A stretch of DNA of 64,000 nucleotides from DAIDKA01 sp035487155 (GCA_035487155.1 DATHMK010000054.1:1-64000); one strand, 5' to 3'; numbered from the stretch's first letter, positions 17,400 to 25,668 are shown. Made by a program: numbers and translations. Notes: a model not told the origin generated them from the sequence alone.

Positions 17400-17419
17400 A
17401 TCCCGCCTATTCGACAATT

Positions 17420-17440
17420 TGTAGCGCTACAGACTGTAGC
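17420..17440. promoter_or_regulatory. Probable BlaI-type operator with three half-sites
   Basis: GCTACAGACTGTAGC (17426-17440) is a perfect 15-nt palindrome of the TACA/TGTA kind bound by BlaI/MecI/CopY repressors. It overlaps a second palindrome, TGTAGCGCTACA (17420-17431), so three TGTAGC half-sites alternate in 21 bp directly upstream of the repressor gene. Confidence 0.7.
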
Positions 17441-17507
17441 ATATGACCGGGGCGGGGTAAAGCCCGGGACTGAGGCGAGGGCTACAGCCCGGGGGCTCGG
17501 CAGTCAG

Positions 17508-18356
17508 CTAGATCATCGGCAGTGAGCGCGGAGGGCGCCCGAGGGGAAACGCGGCGGCGATGCGCGCCACGTCCCCGGTACTGAGCTGAAGGGTACCGGC
17601 CCCGGCGTTGTCGACCACATGTTCGGGTGTTGAGGCCTTGGGAATTGCGAACAAGGCCGGGTTACGCAGCAGGAACCGCAGCGCCACCTGATGGGCGGTG
17701 GCGCCATGATGATCTGCGATCTGTCGCAGTACCCGGCCGCCCGCCGATTGCGCAGCAGGGAACCCGGATCGGCTCCCGAAGGGGCTATAGGCCACCACAG
17801 CGATTCCATGCGCCGAACACCAGGGAATCACAGCGTGCTCAATGGCTCTTTGTTCCAGATGGTAGAGGACCTGGTTGCATACCGGCGGCTGCGAGCCGGA
17901 CAGACTGTGGAGCTCTTCAAGATCATCGACATCGAAATTACTGACGCCCCATGACAGGATTTTGCCATCGCGTATCAGCTGATCAAAGGCCGCCACTGTC
18001 TCATGCAGTGGATGGCTGCCCCGCCAATGCAGCAAGTAGCAATCCAGTCGATCCGTTTTCAGCCGCGCCAGACTGGCTTCGCAGGCCGCCAGGACTCCCT
18101 TCCTTGAAGCATTCGACGGCAGCACCTTGGAGACCAGAAAAATCTCATTCCGGCGTCCCTCGATTGCCTTTGCAATGAACCGCTCTGCCTGCCCCGACCC
18201 GTACATCTCCGCGGTGTCGATGTGGGTCATGCCCAGATCGATTCCGCGACGCAGGGCCTGCACCGCGGTCTCAATCGGCACCTGTTCGATATTCCAGGTA
18301 CCTTGGCCCAGCGCCGATACCTGCCGGGAGAGCGAACCAAATTGCCGGTTTTCCAT
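17508..18356 (-). CDS. Aldo/keto reductase
   Basis: 282 aa from ATG 18356 (MENRQFG). AKR (beta/alpha)8 fold with the catalytic tetrad visible: Asp and Tyr in HIDTAEMYGSG, Lys in FLVSKVLP, His in CYLLHWRG. NADPH-binding residues are near the C-terminus (AIPKASTPEH). It reduces aldehydes or ketones; the substrate cannot be told. It is monocistronic. A TGTAGG-N6-CCTACA palindrome lies 61 bp upstream of the start, which suggests control by the factor that binds the two similar sites further along. Confidence 0.92.
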   Translation of the reverse strand: MENRQFGSLSRQVSALGQGTWNIEQVPIETAVQALRRGIDLGMTHIDTAEMYGSGQAERFIAKAIEGRRNEIFLVSKVLPSNASRKGVLAACEASLARLKTDRLDCYLLHWRGSHPLHETVAAFDQLIRDGKILSWGVSNFDVDDLEELHSLSGSQPPVCNQVLYHLEQRAIEHAVIPWCSAHGIAVVAYSPFGSRSGFPAAQSAGGRVLRQIADHHGATAHQVALRFLLRNPALFAIPKASTPEHVVDNAGAGTLQLSTGDVARIAAAFPLGRPPRSLPMI

Positions 18357-18414
18357 TGCTTTTCTATCGGGCCGCTCTGGCCGGGTCTTTTGTACAGGGT
18401 CTGGGCAAGGACTC

Positions 18415-18436
18415 AGTGTAGGCCCCTTCCTACACT
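18415..18436. promoter_or_regulatory. GacA-box-like palindrome, site 1
   Basis: TGTAGG-N6-CCTACA at 18417-18434, with arms extended by one or two paired bases on each side. The layout equals the GacA/UvrY site TGTAAG-N6-CTTACA with one changed base per arm. It lies between the divergent aldo/keto reductase and a small hypothetical gene. Confidence 0.55.
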
Positions 18437-18571
18437 TCGCCCGCGAGCTGACATATTCACTCGCCGCCTCAGCCGTCGCAGGGCCCTTCACCTTAACTTT
18501 TATTGAGGTTATGGACGCCCTTGCCGGTTCGCGGAATACTGAAGTGGAGGGGTGGAGCGGGAAATCGGACG

Positions 18572-18835
18572 ATGTTCCTAAACGAAAACAAAATCCTCGG
18601 ATTGCTCTGTAGCAGACTGGGTCGCTACATCGCGGACGAAAGCGGTGCTTACGTCATGAAGCGAGCCGACGGTTCCGACGTCGTGCTGCTTGAAGAGGGC
18701 ACCCTGCAGACGGTCCGTCCGCAGCCGGCACACATCGAACACCTGCTGCACGACGGGCTGGTTGTCCAGGACGGAACGACATTTCGCCTGCGGGACGGAG
18801 CACCCGAGAACATCGAGCTGGATTACTCGATGTAG
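18572..18835 (+). CDS. Small hypothetical protein
   Basis: 87 aa from ATG 18572 (MFLNENKILG). I do not recognise the family. It is soluble and acidic, with a helical N-terminus (ILGLLCSRLGRYIA) followed by alternating short strands (VVLLEEGTLQTV, GTTFRLRDG), which could form a winged-helix-like fold. It is divergent from the aldo/keto reductase and ends 17 bp before the convergent cupin gene. The start is preceded by purine-rich sequence but no strong ribosome site. Confidence 0.55.
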   Translation: MFLNENKILGLLCSRLGRYIADESGAYVMKRADGSDVVLLEEGTLQTVRPQPAHIEHLLHDGLVVQDGTTFRLRDGAPENIELDYSM

Positions 18836-18851
18836 CGCGCCGGTGCGGCTG

Positions 18852-19364
18852 CTACTTGGCCGCCGGCACCGGTATCGTCAGTGCGATGTGATCGACCTCG
18901 CCCACCGCTCGTGTGATGTGTCCTTTGCCGGTCAGGTCGTCCATGAGCACGATGCTGCCGAGTCCAAAGCGTCGCACTTCGCCGTCGCTGGCGGTGACCT
19001 CGGACATGCCTTGCACCGCGATCAGGTACATGCGCCGCGGCGCCCGGTGCCAATCCTCGACCGCGGCCCGCTTGAGGTAAAGGAAGGTGGCCCCCGTTGC
19101 GCCGCGCAGCGGCAGCGAGACCAGGGCCTGCGGATCCGGGTTGGTGCGCGAGGCCGTACCGGCGGTAGGGTTCTCGGGTGTGGCAGCCTCGAAGCTCAGT
19201 TTCTCATCGCGGAAGTGCGAAACGCCGTTGGCGTCGGACCACAGGTGGGTAAAGGTCAGAACGCGGGTGGCCGCAGGCGCAGGCGTTCCGTCGGCACGGG
19301 GGAGCAGTCCTGGAACGCTGAGCAATACGCTGGCCGCGAGCAGACGGAGCAGTGAAGTCTTCAT
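18852..19364 (-). CDS. Exported cupin-like protein
   Basis: 170 aa with an N-terminal signal peptide (KTSLLRLLAASVLLSVPGLLP, cleaved near residue 25). The rest looks like a small beta-barrel cupin: a strand-turn motif HRAPRRMYLIAVQG, then FGLGSIVLMDD and HITRAVGEVDHIAL. Similar exported cupins are common as single hypothetical genes. Metal-binding His residues are partly present. Function unknown. It is transcribed away from the DUF1345 gene across a 225-bp intergenic region in which I see no other feature. Confidence 0.75.
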   Translation of the reverse strand: MKTSLLRLLAASVLLSVPGLLPRADGTPAPAATRVLTFTHLWSDANGVSHFRDEKLSFEAATPENPTAGTASRTNPDPQALVSLPLRGATGATFLYLKRAAVEDWHRAPRRMYLIAVQGMSEVTASDGEVRRFGLGSIVLMDDLTGKGHITRAVGEVDHIALTIPVPAAK

Positions 19365-19589
19365 TCAGGCTACCTCTCAGTGGCTACTTGAGGATGCGGC
19401 CCTTGCGATCCAGGGCGCGTGGCGCAGGCAAGGATAACCGACTTTCCCCGACCCATGGTGCAGGGCCTGCGCGGGGCATGACGGGCACCTCGAACCGGCG
19501 TGCCGGCTGCCGGGCCGCCGGTGTTTCAAATTTCATTGTTGTGTGACCCTCCGCCGGCAGGCTACTGTGTGCACAGAACCGCTCATTCA

Positions 19590-20249
19590 ATGCACTTGAC
19601 GCGCTCCTCAACCGTGTTTTTCAAACATGCAAAGATCTGGATCGCCGTGGCGGTGGGCCTTGCGGTCTGGTTTTTTCTCCCCCGGGAGTGGGCGCCGCTG
19701 ACGCGTGCGCTGACCGGCTGGAATGCGGCGGTGCTGGTACTGCTGCCGCTGATTTTTCTGCATCTGAGTGGACTGAGCGCTGCGCAGCTGCGGGAGCGTT
19801 ACCGCTCCGATGACCCCACGGCACCGGTTATCCTGCTGCTGGTGGTGATCGCGGCCATCCTCAGCGTTGCCGGCATCGTCGCCTACCTGCCGCTGCTCAA
19901 GGGTGTGCCGCAGTCCGAACGCGTGGCGCATATGTTGCTCGCGACACTCACCATATGCGATTCGTGGCTGCTCGTGCCCACGATATTCACCGTGCACTAC
20001 GCGGACGAGTTCTACAGCGAGGAGGAGCCGCACCAGCCCCTGGCGTTCCCAAGGACGCCTGAGCCGCTGTTCTGGGACTTCGCCTACTTTTCATTTACCA
20101 TCGCGGCCGCCTGCCAGACGGCCGATGTTTCCACCACTCAGACCTCGATACGCCGCGTGGTGATCGCCCACAGCATCATCTCGTTCGTTTTCAACCTGGC
20201 GATCCTGGGCTTCGCCATCAATGTGACGGCAGGGCTGCTGGCCTCATAG
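19590..20249 (+). CDS. DUF1345 family membrane protein
   Basis: 219 aa from ATG 19590. Five or six membrane helices. The family signature is clear: TIFTVHYADEFYSEEEP, FWDFAYFSFTIAAACQTADV and a C-terminal FVFNLAILGFAINV. The family has no assigned function; it is often found near ion-channel or stress genes. It stands alone and ends 9 bp before the convergent hybrid kinase gene. Confidence 0.9.
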   Translation: MHLTRSSTVFFKHAKIWIAVAVGLAVWFFLPREWAPLTRALTGWNAAVLVLLPLIFLHLSGLSAAQLRERYRSDDPTAPVILLLVVIAAILSVAGIVAYLPLLKGVPQSERVAHMLLATLTICDSWLLVPTIFTVHYADEFYSEEEPHQPLAFPRTPEPLFWDFAYFSFTIAAACQTADVSTTQTSIRRVVIAHSIISFVFNLAILGFAINVTAGLLAS

Positions 20250-20258
20250 TCCGGATGC

Positions 20259-22202
20259 CTAGGCCTGCGAGCCTGATCCGTTGCGCTGGGTGGCCAGCAT
20301 CGAAATGGCATTGGTGAGACGGTCGGCGGAGATCGGCTTGACCAGGTGCACCTGAAAGCCCGCCTTGATGGCATCCGTCCGGTCCTGGGCGCGGGAAAAG
20401 GCCGTCAATGCGATCGCCGGCAGGGTATCAGCGCTGTAACCGGCACTGCGCACCGAGCGGATGAACTGATAGCCATCCTGATGGGCCATGCCGATATCGC
20501 TGACCAGGATGGACGGGGTGTTGGTCCGCACCAACGCCAGCGCCTCGATGCTGTTGGACGTCTCGGCGACATTGGCGCCGGCTTCCACCAGCACCCGTGC
20601 CACGAAGGCACGCGTGTCGCTGTCGTCCTCCACCACGAGTACGTTCACACCCTTGAGCAAAGCGCCGCTTTCCTCGGAGCGAACCCGTGGCAGTTCGTGG
20701 GTGATGGGCAGCAGCACCGTAAAGCGCGATCCATGGCCCTCGCCGGGGCTGTGGGCCTTGATGCTGCCGCTGTGCAGTTCGACAAGGTGCTTGACGATGG
20801 TGAGACCTATGCCAAGGCCCGCGAAGCTCTTGTTGGCACTGGAGTCCTGCTGGCTGAAGCGGTCGAATAGCCGGGGCAGGAACTGGGGGCTGATGCCGCG
20901 GCCGGTATCGGTGACCGATATTTCATACTCCGCGCCGATCGCACGGGCCTCGACGGTGACAGTGCCGCCGGCGGGTGTGAATTTGATGGCATTGCTCACC
21001 AGGTTCCAGATGATCTGCTGCAAGCGCGCGCCATCGCCCATGACGCGCGAGTCGCGATCCGCGACACGCCACTCGAGCTTGACTTTCTTGGAGCCGGCCA
21101 ATGGCGCCACGACGGCTTGGGCGGACTGCAGGGCGATCGCCGGATAGGTCGCGACGATATCGAGATTCATCTTGCCGAAGCGCATGCCGGCGTAGTCAAG
21201 CAGATCGGCAATGAGGTGCGTCTGCAGGCGCGAATTGCGTTCGATGACATCGAGGCCCTTGAGAAATTCCGCAGTGGTACCCGGCATGCGCTGCAACACG
21301 CTCACCCAGCCGAGAATGGCGCTCAAGGGGTTGCGCAACTCATGTGACAGCGTCGCGAGAAATTCGTCCTTCACCCGATTGAGGCGTTCCGCCTCCTGAC
21401 GCGCCGCCCGCTCCCCGGCCAGAAGGCTGTCGCGCTCGCTTTCCGCGCGGCGTCGCTCGGTGACATCCGTCGCAATGGCGATGCGCGTTCCGTCGGAGCT
21501 CTCGGCCACTATCCGCCATTCCACTTCGGCTTCGAGTCCATCGCCGCGCAGGACCCGTAAGGTTCCGTTCCACTGGCCGGTCGCGCGCAAGGTGCTGTTG
21601 ATTTCACCGCAGGCGTTGTCATCGACATCCACAATGAAACTGGACATGTTGCGACCGATGAGTTCGGTTCGGCTGTCCGCGGCGAGGTCGCAGAAGGCGG
21701 GATTCACGTCGGTGCAATCCAGATTCGCGTCCATAAGGGCAATGCCGCTGGAGGCCAGTTCAAATACGGCGCGAAAGCGGCTGTCCGCGGTGCGGCGAAT
21801 GGCATCCGAGCGGCGCGCAAAGAGCAGCGCATGGATGGTGGCCACCAGAATCGCCGGATCCGCCGGATGCGTGAGATAGCTGTCGGCGCCGGCGGACAGT
21901 CCCTGAGCCTTGTCGAGGCTGGTGATGGAGGTCGCGGTGAGGTGCACGATGGGCAGGTAGGCGGCGTCGGCGCGCGCCCGCAGTTTTCGGCAAACCTCAA
22001 AACCATCGATGTCCGGCAGATTGATGTCCAGGATCACCAGATCGACCTGAGAGGCCAAGGCCAGCGCATCCGAGCCGTTCGTGGCCTCTATGACTTCGAA
22101 ACCAGCGGCGCGCAGAATTGTGGACGTGGCGTGCAGCGACGGCGCATCGTCATCGACCACCAGCAGCCGCGGCTGTTCCAAAGAAGTGCTCGATTCGCTC
22201 AT
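20259..22202 (-). CDS. Hybrid histidine kinase REC-PAS-HisKA-HATPase-REC
   Basis: 647 aa, soluble. The N-terminal receiver has phospho-Asp59 (VDLVILDINLPD), followed by a PAS domain (about 140-250). The H box is FLATLSHELRNPLSAILG with His287. HATPase_c (370-500) has N box NLVSNAIKF and G boxes VTDTGRGI and AGLGIGLTIVKHL. A second receiver ends the protein with Asp569 (SILVSDIGMAHQDG). No partner regulator is adjacent. A TGTAGG-N6-CCTACA site lies 159 bp upstream, so it may belong to the same regulon as the aldo/keto reductase and DUF1328 genes. Confidence 0.94.
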   Translation of the reverse strand: MSESSTSLEQPRLLVVDDDAPSLHATSTILRAAGFEVIEATNGSDALALASQVDLVILDINLPDIDGFEVCRKLRARADAAYLPIVHLTATSITSLDKAQGLSAGADSYLTHPADPAILVATIHALLFARRSDAIRRTADSRFRAVFELASSGIALMDANLDCTDVNPAFCDLAADSRTELIGRNMSSFIVDVDDNACGEINSTLRATGQWNGTLRVLRGDGLEAEVEWRIVAESSDGTRIAIATDVTERRRAESERDSLLAGERAARQEAERLNRVKDEFLATLSHELRNPLSAILGWVSVLQRMPGTTAEFLKGLDVIERNSRLQTHLIADLLDYAGMRFGKMNLDIVATYPAIALQSAQAVVAPLAGSKKVKLEWRVADRDSRVMGDGARLQQIIWNLVSNAIKFTPAGGTVTVEARAIGAEYEISVTDTGRGISPQFLPRLFDRFSQQDSSANKSFAGLGIGLTIVKHLVELHSGSIKAHSPGEGHGSRFTVLLPITHELPRVRSEESGALLKGVNVLVVEDDSDTRAFVARVLVEAGANVAETSNSIEALALVRTNTPSILVSDIGMAHQDGYQFIRSVRSAGYSADTLPAIALTAFSRAQDRTDAIKAGFQVHLVKPISADRLTNAISMLATQRNGSGSQA

Positions 22203-22360
22203 GTCGTGGCCCCTCGCAGCCCGCCGGCCGAGCCGTGATGGTCAGGCAGCCGTTCCTTCAACAGGAGCTGCGCCGCCTCTGAACAGTGTGCGTGAACGGG
22301 CAAACCATACATATAGCTCAGGGCATCCTTCGCAAATCGTCAGGGTCGTTGCTATGGCCA

Positions 22361-22378
22361 TGTAGGACTGGGCCTACA
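22361..22378. promoter_or_regulatory. GacA-box-like palindrome, site 2
   Basis: TGTAGG-ACTGGG-CCTACA, exact in both arms, in the 180-bp gap upstream of the hybrid kinase gene and 5 bp after the stop of the TPR gene. It could instead act as a weak hairpin at the end of the Ku-TPR transcript. Confidence 0.55.
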
Positions 22379-22382
22379 GGTG

Positions 22383-22847
22383 TCATTGCCGCGAATGGCG
22401 ACGGTATGCCAGCAGGTGCTTGAGGGCTTCGCGCGGCATCTTCAGCCGCTCGTACATCATGCCGAGATGAAAATGCGCCTCGTGCAAGGCGGGCTGCAGT
22501 GCCAGAGCCTCACGGTAGGCGCGGATGGCCTCCTGGTCGCGACGCAGGTCCTCAAGCAGCAGTGCCAGGTTGAAAGACAGCAGGCCGCTGGTCTGTTCCG
22601 CCTCACGATAGATGGCTTCGGCGGCTTCCAGCTCGCCACTCAGATGCAACAGTCTGCCCAGGTTTATCGAGGCTTCCAGATGTCCCTCATAGAGACTCAG
22701 TGCCGCGGCATAGGCGTCGCGCGCCGCGCCTTCATCCGTGGCCTCCAGAGCAAAGCCGCGGGCGAAGTGGACTGAAGCGCGCCGCCGCCGGGCGTGCTCG
22801 CCCGCGCGCTGGGTGTGAGCGGCGCGCTTTTTGTGTTTCGCCTTCAT
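22383..22847 (-). CDS. Tetratricopeptide-repeat protein
   Basis: 154 aa. A basic N-terminus (KAKHKKRAAHTQRAGEHARRR) is followed by about three TPR units, for example EASINLGRLLHLSGELEAAE and LALLLEDLRRDQEAIRAYRE. Soluble. Its start overlaps the Ku stop by 4 bp, so it is translated with Ku. TPRs mediate protein contacts and the basic head could bind nucleic acid, but a repair role is inferred only from the neighbour. Confidence 0.8.
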   Translation of the reverse strand: MKAKHKKRAAHTQRAGEHARRRRASVHFARGFALEATDEGAARDAYAAALSLYEGHLEASINLGRLLHLSGELEAAEAIYREAEQTSGLLSFNLALLLEDLRRDQEAIRAYREALALQPALHEAHFHLGMMYERLKMPREALKHLLAYRRHSRQ

Positions 22848-23701
22848 CGCCGGGTAGCACGACGGCTGGCGGGCGGACTGGCGCGTTTGGGGGTTCGGCT
22901 GGGCATGGCGCCCTTGGGCTTGCCATTGAGACTGGCCTTCAGGGCCTGCATCAGATCCACGACATTGCCCGCGCGTCGCTCGGTGGCGGGCGCGGCCAGT
23001 GAGACCTCCTTGCCCTCAACCTTTCGCCGGATGGCCGCCTGCACCCGGGCTTTGAACTCGTCGGTGAATTCACCCGGGTTGAATTTCTTCACGGCCAGAT
23101 GACCGATGAGCTGGGTGGCGAGCTTCAGTTCCGCATCCGACACCTCGCTGGTTTCGATGCCCAGGTCCTTCATCGGCCGGATCTCTCCCTGGAAGTGCAG
23201 CTGGTGCAGGGCCAGGCCGTTGCTGAAGGGCCGGATCACCACGACATGCTCCTTGCCACGGGAAATCCAGCGCCCCACCGCGCATTGCGATGATTTTTTC
23301 AGGGCCGTCGTGAGCAGTGCATAGGGCTTGGCGCCGCCTTTCTCCGGTGCCAGAAGATAGGTGCCCGCGTAATAGACCGGGTCGATGGAGTCCAAGGGCA
23401 CGAATTCGGTGATATCGATGGCGCCGCTGGTCTTCTCCTCCAGCTCCTTGAGCTCCTGCGAGGAGAACATCACGAATTGGTCTTTCGCGAATTCATAGCC
23501 CTTGGCCATTGCCGAGCGCTCGACCAGCCGGCCGTCCTTCACCGCCACATACTGCTGCCTGACTCGCGAGCCATCCTTGGCACGCAGAAAGTTGAAGCTG
23601 ATGCGCTCGGAGGCATCGGCAGCCGGATACAGGTTCACCGGAATGGCCACCAGGCCGAAGGACAAGGTCACCGAAGCGATCGGACGGGTGCTGGCGGCCA
23701 T
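22844..23701 (-). CDS. ku: Non-homologous end-joining protein Ku
   Basis: 285 aa, typical of bacterial Ku. The core starts PIASVTLSFGLVAIPVNLYPA and includes YEFAKDQFVMFSSQEL, VYYAGTYLLAPEKGG and the Ku bridge LALHQLHFQGEIRP. The C-terminus is a basic tail (PSRTPKRASPPASRRATRR) as in forms that bind DNA tightly. Ku binds double-strand ends as a homodimer and recruits LigD. No LigD is in this window. It is followed by the TPR gene with a 4-bp overlap and preceded by a small lipoprotein-like gene 5 bp away. Confidence 0.95.
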   Translation of the reverse strand: MAASTRPIASVTLSFGLVAIPVNLYPAADASERISFNFLRAKDGSRVRQQYVAVKDGRLVERSAMAKGYEFAKDQFVMFSSQELKELEEKTSGAIDITEFVPLDSIDPVYYAGTYLLAPEKGGAKPYALLTTALKKSSQCAVGRWISRGKEHVVVIRPFSNGLALHQLHFQGEIRPMKDLGIETSEVSDAELKLATQLIGHLAVKKFNPGEFTDEFKARVQAAIRRKVEGKEVSLAAPATERRAGNVVDLMQALKASLNGKPKGAMPSRTPKRASPPASRRATRR

Positions 23702-23706
23702 CGCGA

Positions 23707-24117
23707 CTAGGGCTTGGGGTCCGTTTCCGCTCTGACCTGTCTGGCCTCATCTTCAGCCGTCGTAAAGGCAGTGTCGGCCTGCTCGCGGCAGGCCTTCTGC
23801 GGTTCGCCCGCCAGGCTCTCGCACTGCGCCAGGGCCACCTTGTGGTTGCCTTCGGCACGGGTGTCGGCGATCTTCTCGATCTCAATCGCCCGGGTGTGAG
23901 CCGCCGCCGCCTTCTCGTCGCTGACTACCGCCTGGGCGCTGTCGATTTTGTCAGCCGCGCGTTGCTCGGCTTTGCCCGTGACCGCGTCGGCCTTGCTCTC
24001 TGCGGCCGCGGTGTCCTGTGCCACCTGGTCGGGACTCTTGGCCTGGTAGCAGGCGTTCACACCGCCCGCCACCATCACCGCAAGGGTGAAGATCAACGTC
24101 GTCTTCCTGGCTGGCAT
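23707..24117 (-). CDS. Probable small exported lipoprotein, Ala/Glu-rich helical
   Basis: 136 aa from ATG 24117. The N-terminus is a signal sequence (ARKTTLIFTLAVMVAGGVNAC) with a weak lipobox before Cys22. The mature part is a charged amphipathic helix rich in Ala, Glu and Lys (AESKADAVTGKAEQRAADK), similar to stress-induced envelope helical proteins. It lies between the DUF1328 gene (29 bp upstream) and Ku (5 bp downstream), so it is likely co-transcribed with both. Confidence 0.65.
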   Translation of the reverse strand: MPARKTTLIFTLAVMVAGGVNACYQAKSPDQVAQDTAAAESKADAVTGKAEQRAADKIDSAQAVVSDEKAAAAHTRAIEIEKIADTRAEGNHKVALAQCESLAGEPQKACREQADTAFTTAEDEARQVRAETDPKP

Positions 24118-24146
24118 ATTCGCGCCCTCGTTCAAACGGGAGAGGT

Positions 24147-24311
24147 TCAAACCCTGGGTCGTCGGCCCAGGATCAGGGTGGCGATGGCTACGATCAGAAA
24201 CACGAAGAACAGGATTTTCGCGATGCCGGCGGCACCGGCGGCAATGCCCCCGAATCCCAGGACCGCTGCTACCAGCGCGATGATGAAAAACACGACGGCG
24301 TAGTAAAGCAT
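24147..24311 (-). CDS. DUF1328 (YtjA-type) small membrane protein
   Basis: 54 aa from ATG 24311, with an AAGGGG ribosome site. Two membrane helices, LYYAVVFFIIALVAAVLGF and AKILFFVFLIVAIATLIL, joined by a GGIAAGAAGI turn, which is the DUF1328 pattern. Such proteins are commonly induced by stress. It is first in a probable DUF1328, lipoprotein, Ku, TPR operon; a CGTAGG-N6-CCTACG site lies 101 bp upstream of its start. Confidence 0.88.
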   Translation of the reverse strand: MLYYAVVFFIIALVAAVLGFGGIAAGAAGIAKILFFVFLIVAIATLILGRRPRV

Positions 24312-24411
24312 GGCAGACCCCTTGATCCGGCACGTGTGCCGGTGCACGTTTGATGGGGACGAGACTATTGGGCGGCACGGGCCGTGTCAGTCCGGCCGCA
24401 GCGGCATGAAT

Positions 24412-24429
24412 CGTAGGGTTCGCCCTACG
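24412..24429. promoter_or_regulatory. GacA-box-like palindrome, site 3 (variant)
   Basis: CGTAGG-GTTCGC-CCTACG. It has the same spacing as sites 1 and 2, with C/G as the outer pair. It overlaps the stop codon of the upstream membrane-protein gene and lies ahead of DUF1328. It can also fold as a 7-bp stem with a TTCG loop, so a terminator for the upstream gene is an alternative. Confidence 0.45.
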
Positions 24430-24811
24430 GCGGCCCGGAAAACAGCGTGATCAGGAACAGGCCGGTGGAAACCAGAACATAGGTGGGTGCGGCGAACATG
24501 GAAGCAGGATCATGTTGCAACCGCACACGCTTGCGATCGGCGGTGAACTTGATGCGCGCCAGAATGCTGTTGAGCATGAAGGCCACACACAGCAGGGCAA
24601 AGACATAACGCTGCGGATGCAGGTTGCCGGCGCTGTGGTAGGGGTTCGCCAGCAGTCCCAGGGTCCACAGCAGATCGATGATACTCAGTACATTCAGGCA
24701 CACGGCCAGTCCCAGCGCCAGCATTGACAGGGTGTATACCGGTCCGCGGCGCAACCAGGTGTGTCCGCAGCAGGCCATCATCGACTCGAGCAGGGTGCCG
24801 TAGATGTCCAT
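24425..24811 (-). CDS. Hypothetical small membrane protein
   Basis: 128 aa with three or four membrane helices (TLSMLALGLAVCLNVLSII, YVFALLCVAFMLNSILARI, TYVLVSTGLFLITLF). A basic loop KFTADRKRVRLQHD lies between the last two. I do not recognise the family. It is 20 bp downstream of the PAP2 gene and likely forms an operon with it, which would suit a role in envelope lipid metabolism, but nothing more can be said. Confidence 0.6.
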   Translation of the reverse strand: MDIYGTLLESMMACCGHTWLRRGPVYTLSMLALGLAVCLNVLSIIDLLWTLGLLANPYHSAGNLHPQRYVFALLCVAFMLNSILARIKFTADRKRVRLQHDPASMFAAPTYVLVSTGLFLITLFSGPP

Positions 24812-24831
24812 GACCGAAGCCTAGTATTCTC

Positions 24832-25626
24832 CTAGTCCACGATCCTGCTGAACGTCATCATCAGGCCGCCGTCCTGGGAGGGCGCGAAGGACACGTTCCA
24901 GAGGTGTGCCCGCTGCAGGCGTCGGTGAGTGCTGAAGCGTGCCGAGGCAATGCCCAGCGCCGCACCGGCCACGGTGTCGGAGAGCCAGTGCTGATTGCCG
25001 CGTACCCGCAGGTACACGGTGGCGGTTGCCATGCCATAGCCCACCACGCGCCGGAACCAGCGGTAGTCATCGCTGCCCGACTCCGCGAAAACCGTGCCCA
25101 CGGCGAAGGCCGCGGTGGCATGCAGAGACGGGAATGAGCTGCCCGCGTCGCGCCAGTCATTGGGGTCCGTGGTCTGGTCGGGCCGCTCGCGGCCGGCCGC
25201 GTACTTGAGCGCCTCGGCCGTTATGGTGCTGAACCCCGCAGCCTCAACCATGGTGTAGGCCTCAGTGTTGGCGAAGGAGTCCTGTGTCAACTCCGACGCC
25301 AGCCACGTTCCCACCACCAGCGAGGCCGCGGGGATGGCGTCGCGGAGGGTGTTGCTGTCAGAACCGGTTACCCCGGCAGCCCCGGCAGGGGCGAAGTGAG
25401 CGCGGACCCGGCCATCGAAATCATGGGCCACCGCAACGGCGGCGAGGGAGCCGCCGAAGAACAGCCAGTCGGATTGGTCCCAGCGCAGGGGCGCCGTGAA
25501 ATACAGGCCGGCATCGGAGAGCACATCCCCGAGGGTGATGTCGTCCGCCCGCGTCAGGCTGGGACGGCCGCACAGCACCAGGGCGCCTGCCACCAGGGCC
25601 ATGGCGGTGCATGTGGCGTGTTTCAC
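24832..25626 (-). CDS. Exported PAP2-family phosphatase
   Basis: 264 aa from a GTG at 25626 with an AGGAG ribosome site; a TTG 27 nt upstream is the other candidate. A signal sequence (MALVAGALVLCGRP) precedes the enzyme. The three PAP2 motifs are present: KYAAGRERP, SSFPSLHATAAF (SLH in place of SGH) and VRGNQHWLSDTVAGA with the catalytic His. Such enzymes dephosphorylate phosphatidate, undecaprenyl diphosphate or similar lipids in the periplasm. The divergent neighbour is a lipid kinase of the DgkA family. Confidence 0.9.
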   Translation of the reverse strand: MKHATCTAMALVAGALVLCGRPSLTRADDITLGDVLSDAGLYFTAPLRWDQSDWLFFGGSLAAVAVAHDFDGRVRAHFAPAGAAGVTGSDSNTLRDAIPAASLVVGTWLASELTQDSFANTEAYTMVEAAGFSTITAEALKYAAGRERPDQTTDPNDWRDAGSSFPSLHATAAFAVGTVFAESGSDDYRWFRRVVGYGMATATVYLRVRGNQHWLSDTVAGAALGIASARFSTHRRLQRAHLWNVSFAPSQDGGLMMTFSRIVD

Positions 25627-25650
25627 CGGACTCCTGGGCGCTCTGCGGCG

Positions 25651-25668
25651 CAAAGTTGCCTAACTTTG
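25651..25668. other. Inverted repeat between PAP2 and lipid-kinase genes
   Basis: CAAAGTT-GCCT-AACTTTG, a perfect 7-bp stem with a 4-nt loop, in the divergent promoter region 25 bp upstream of the PAP2 start. It may be an operator or an mRNA leader hairpin. Confidence 0.35.
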
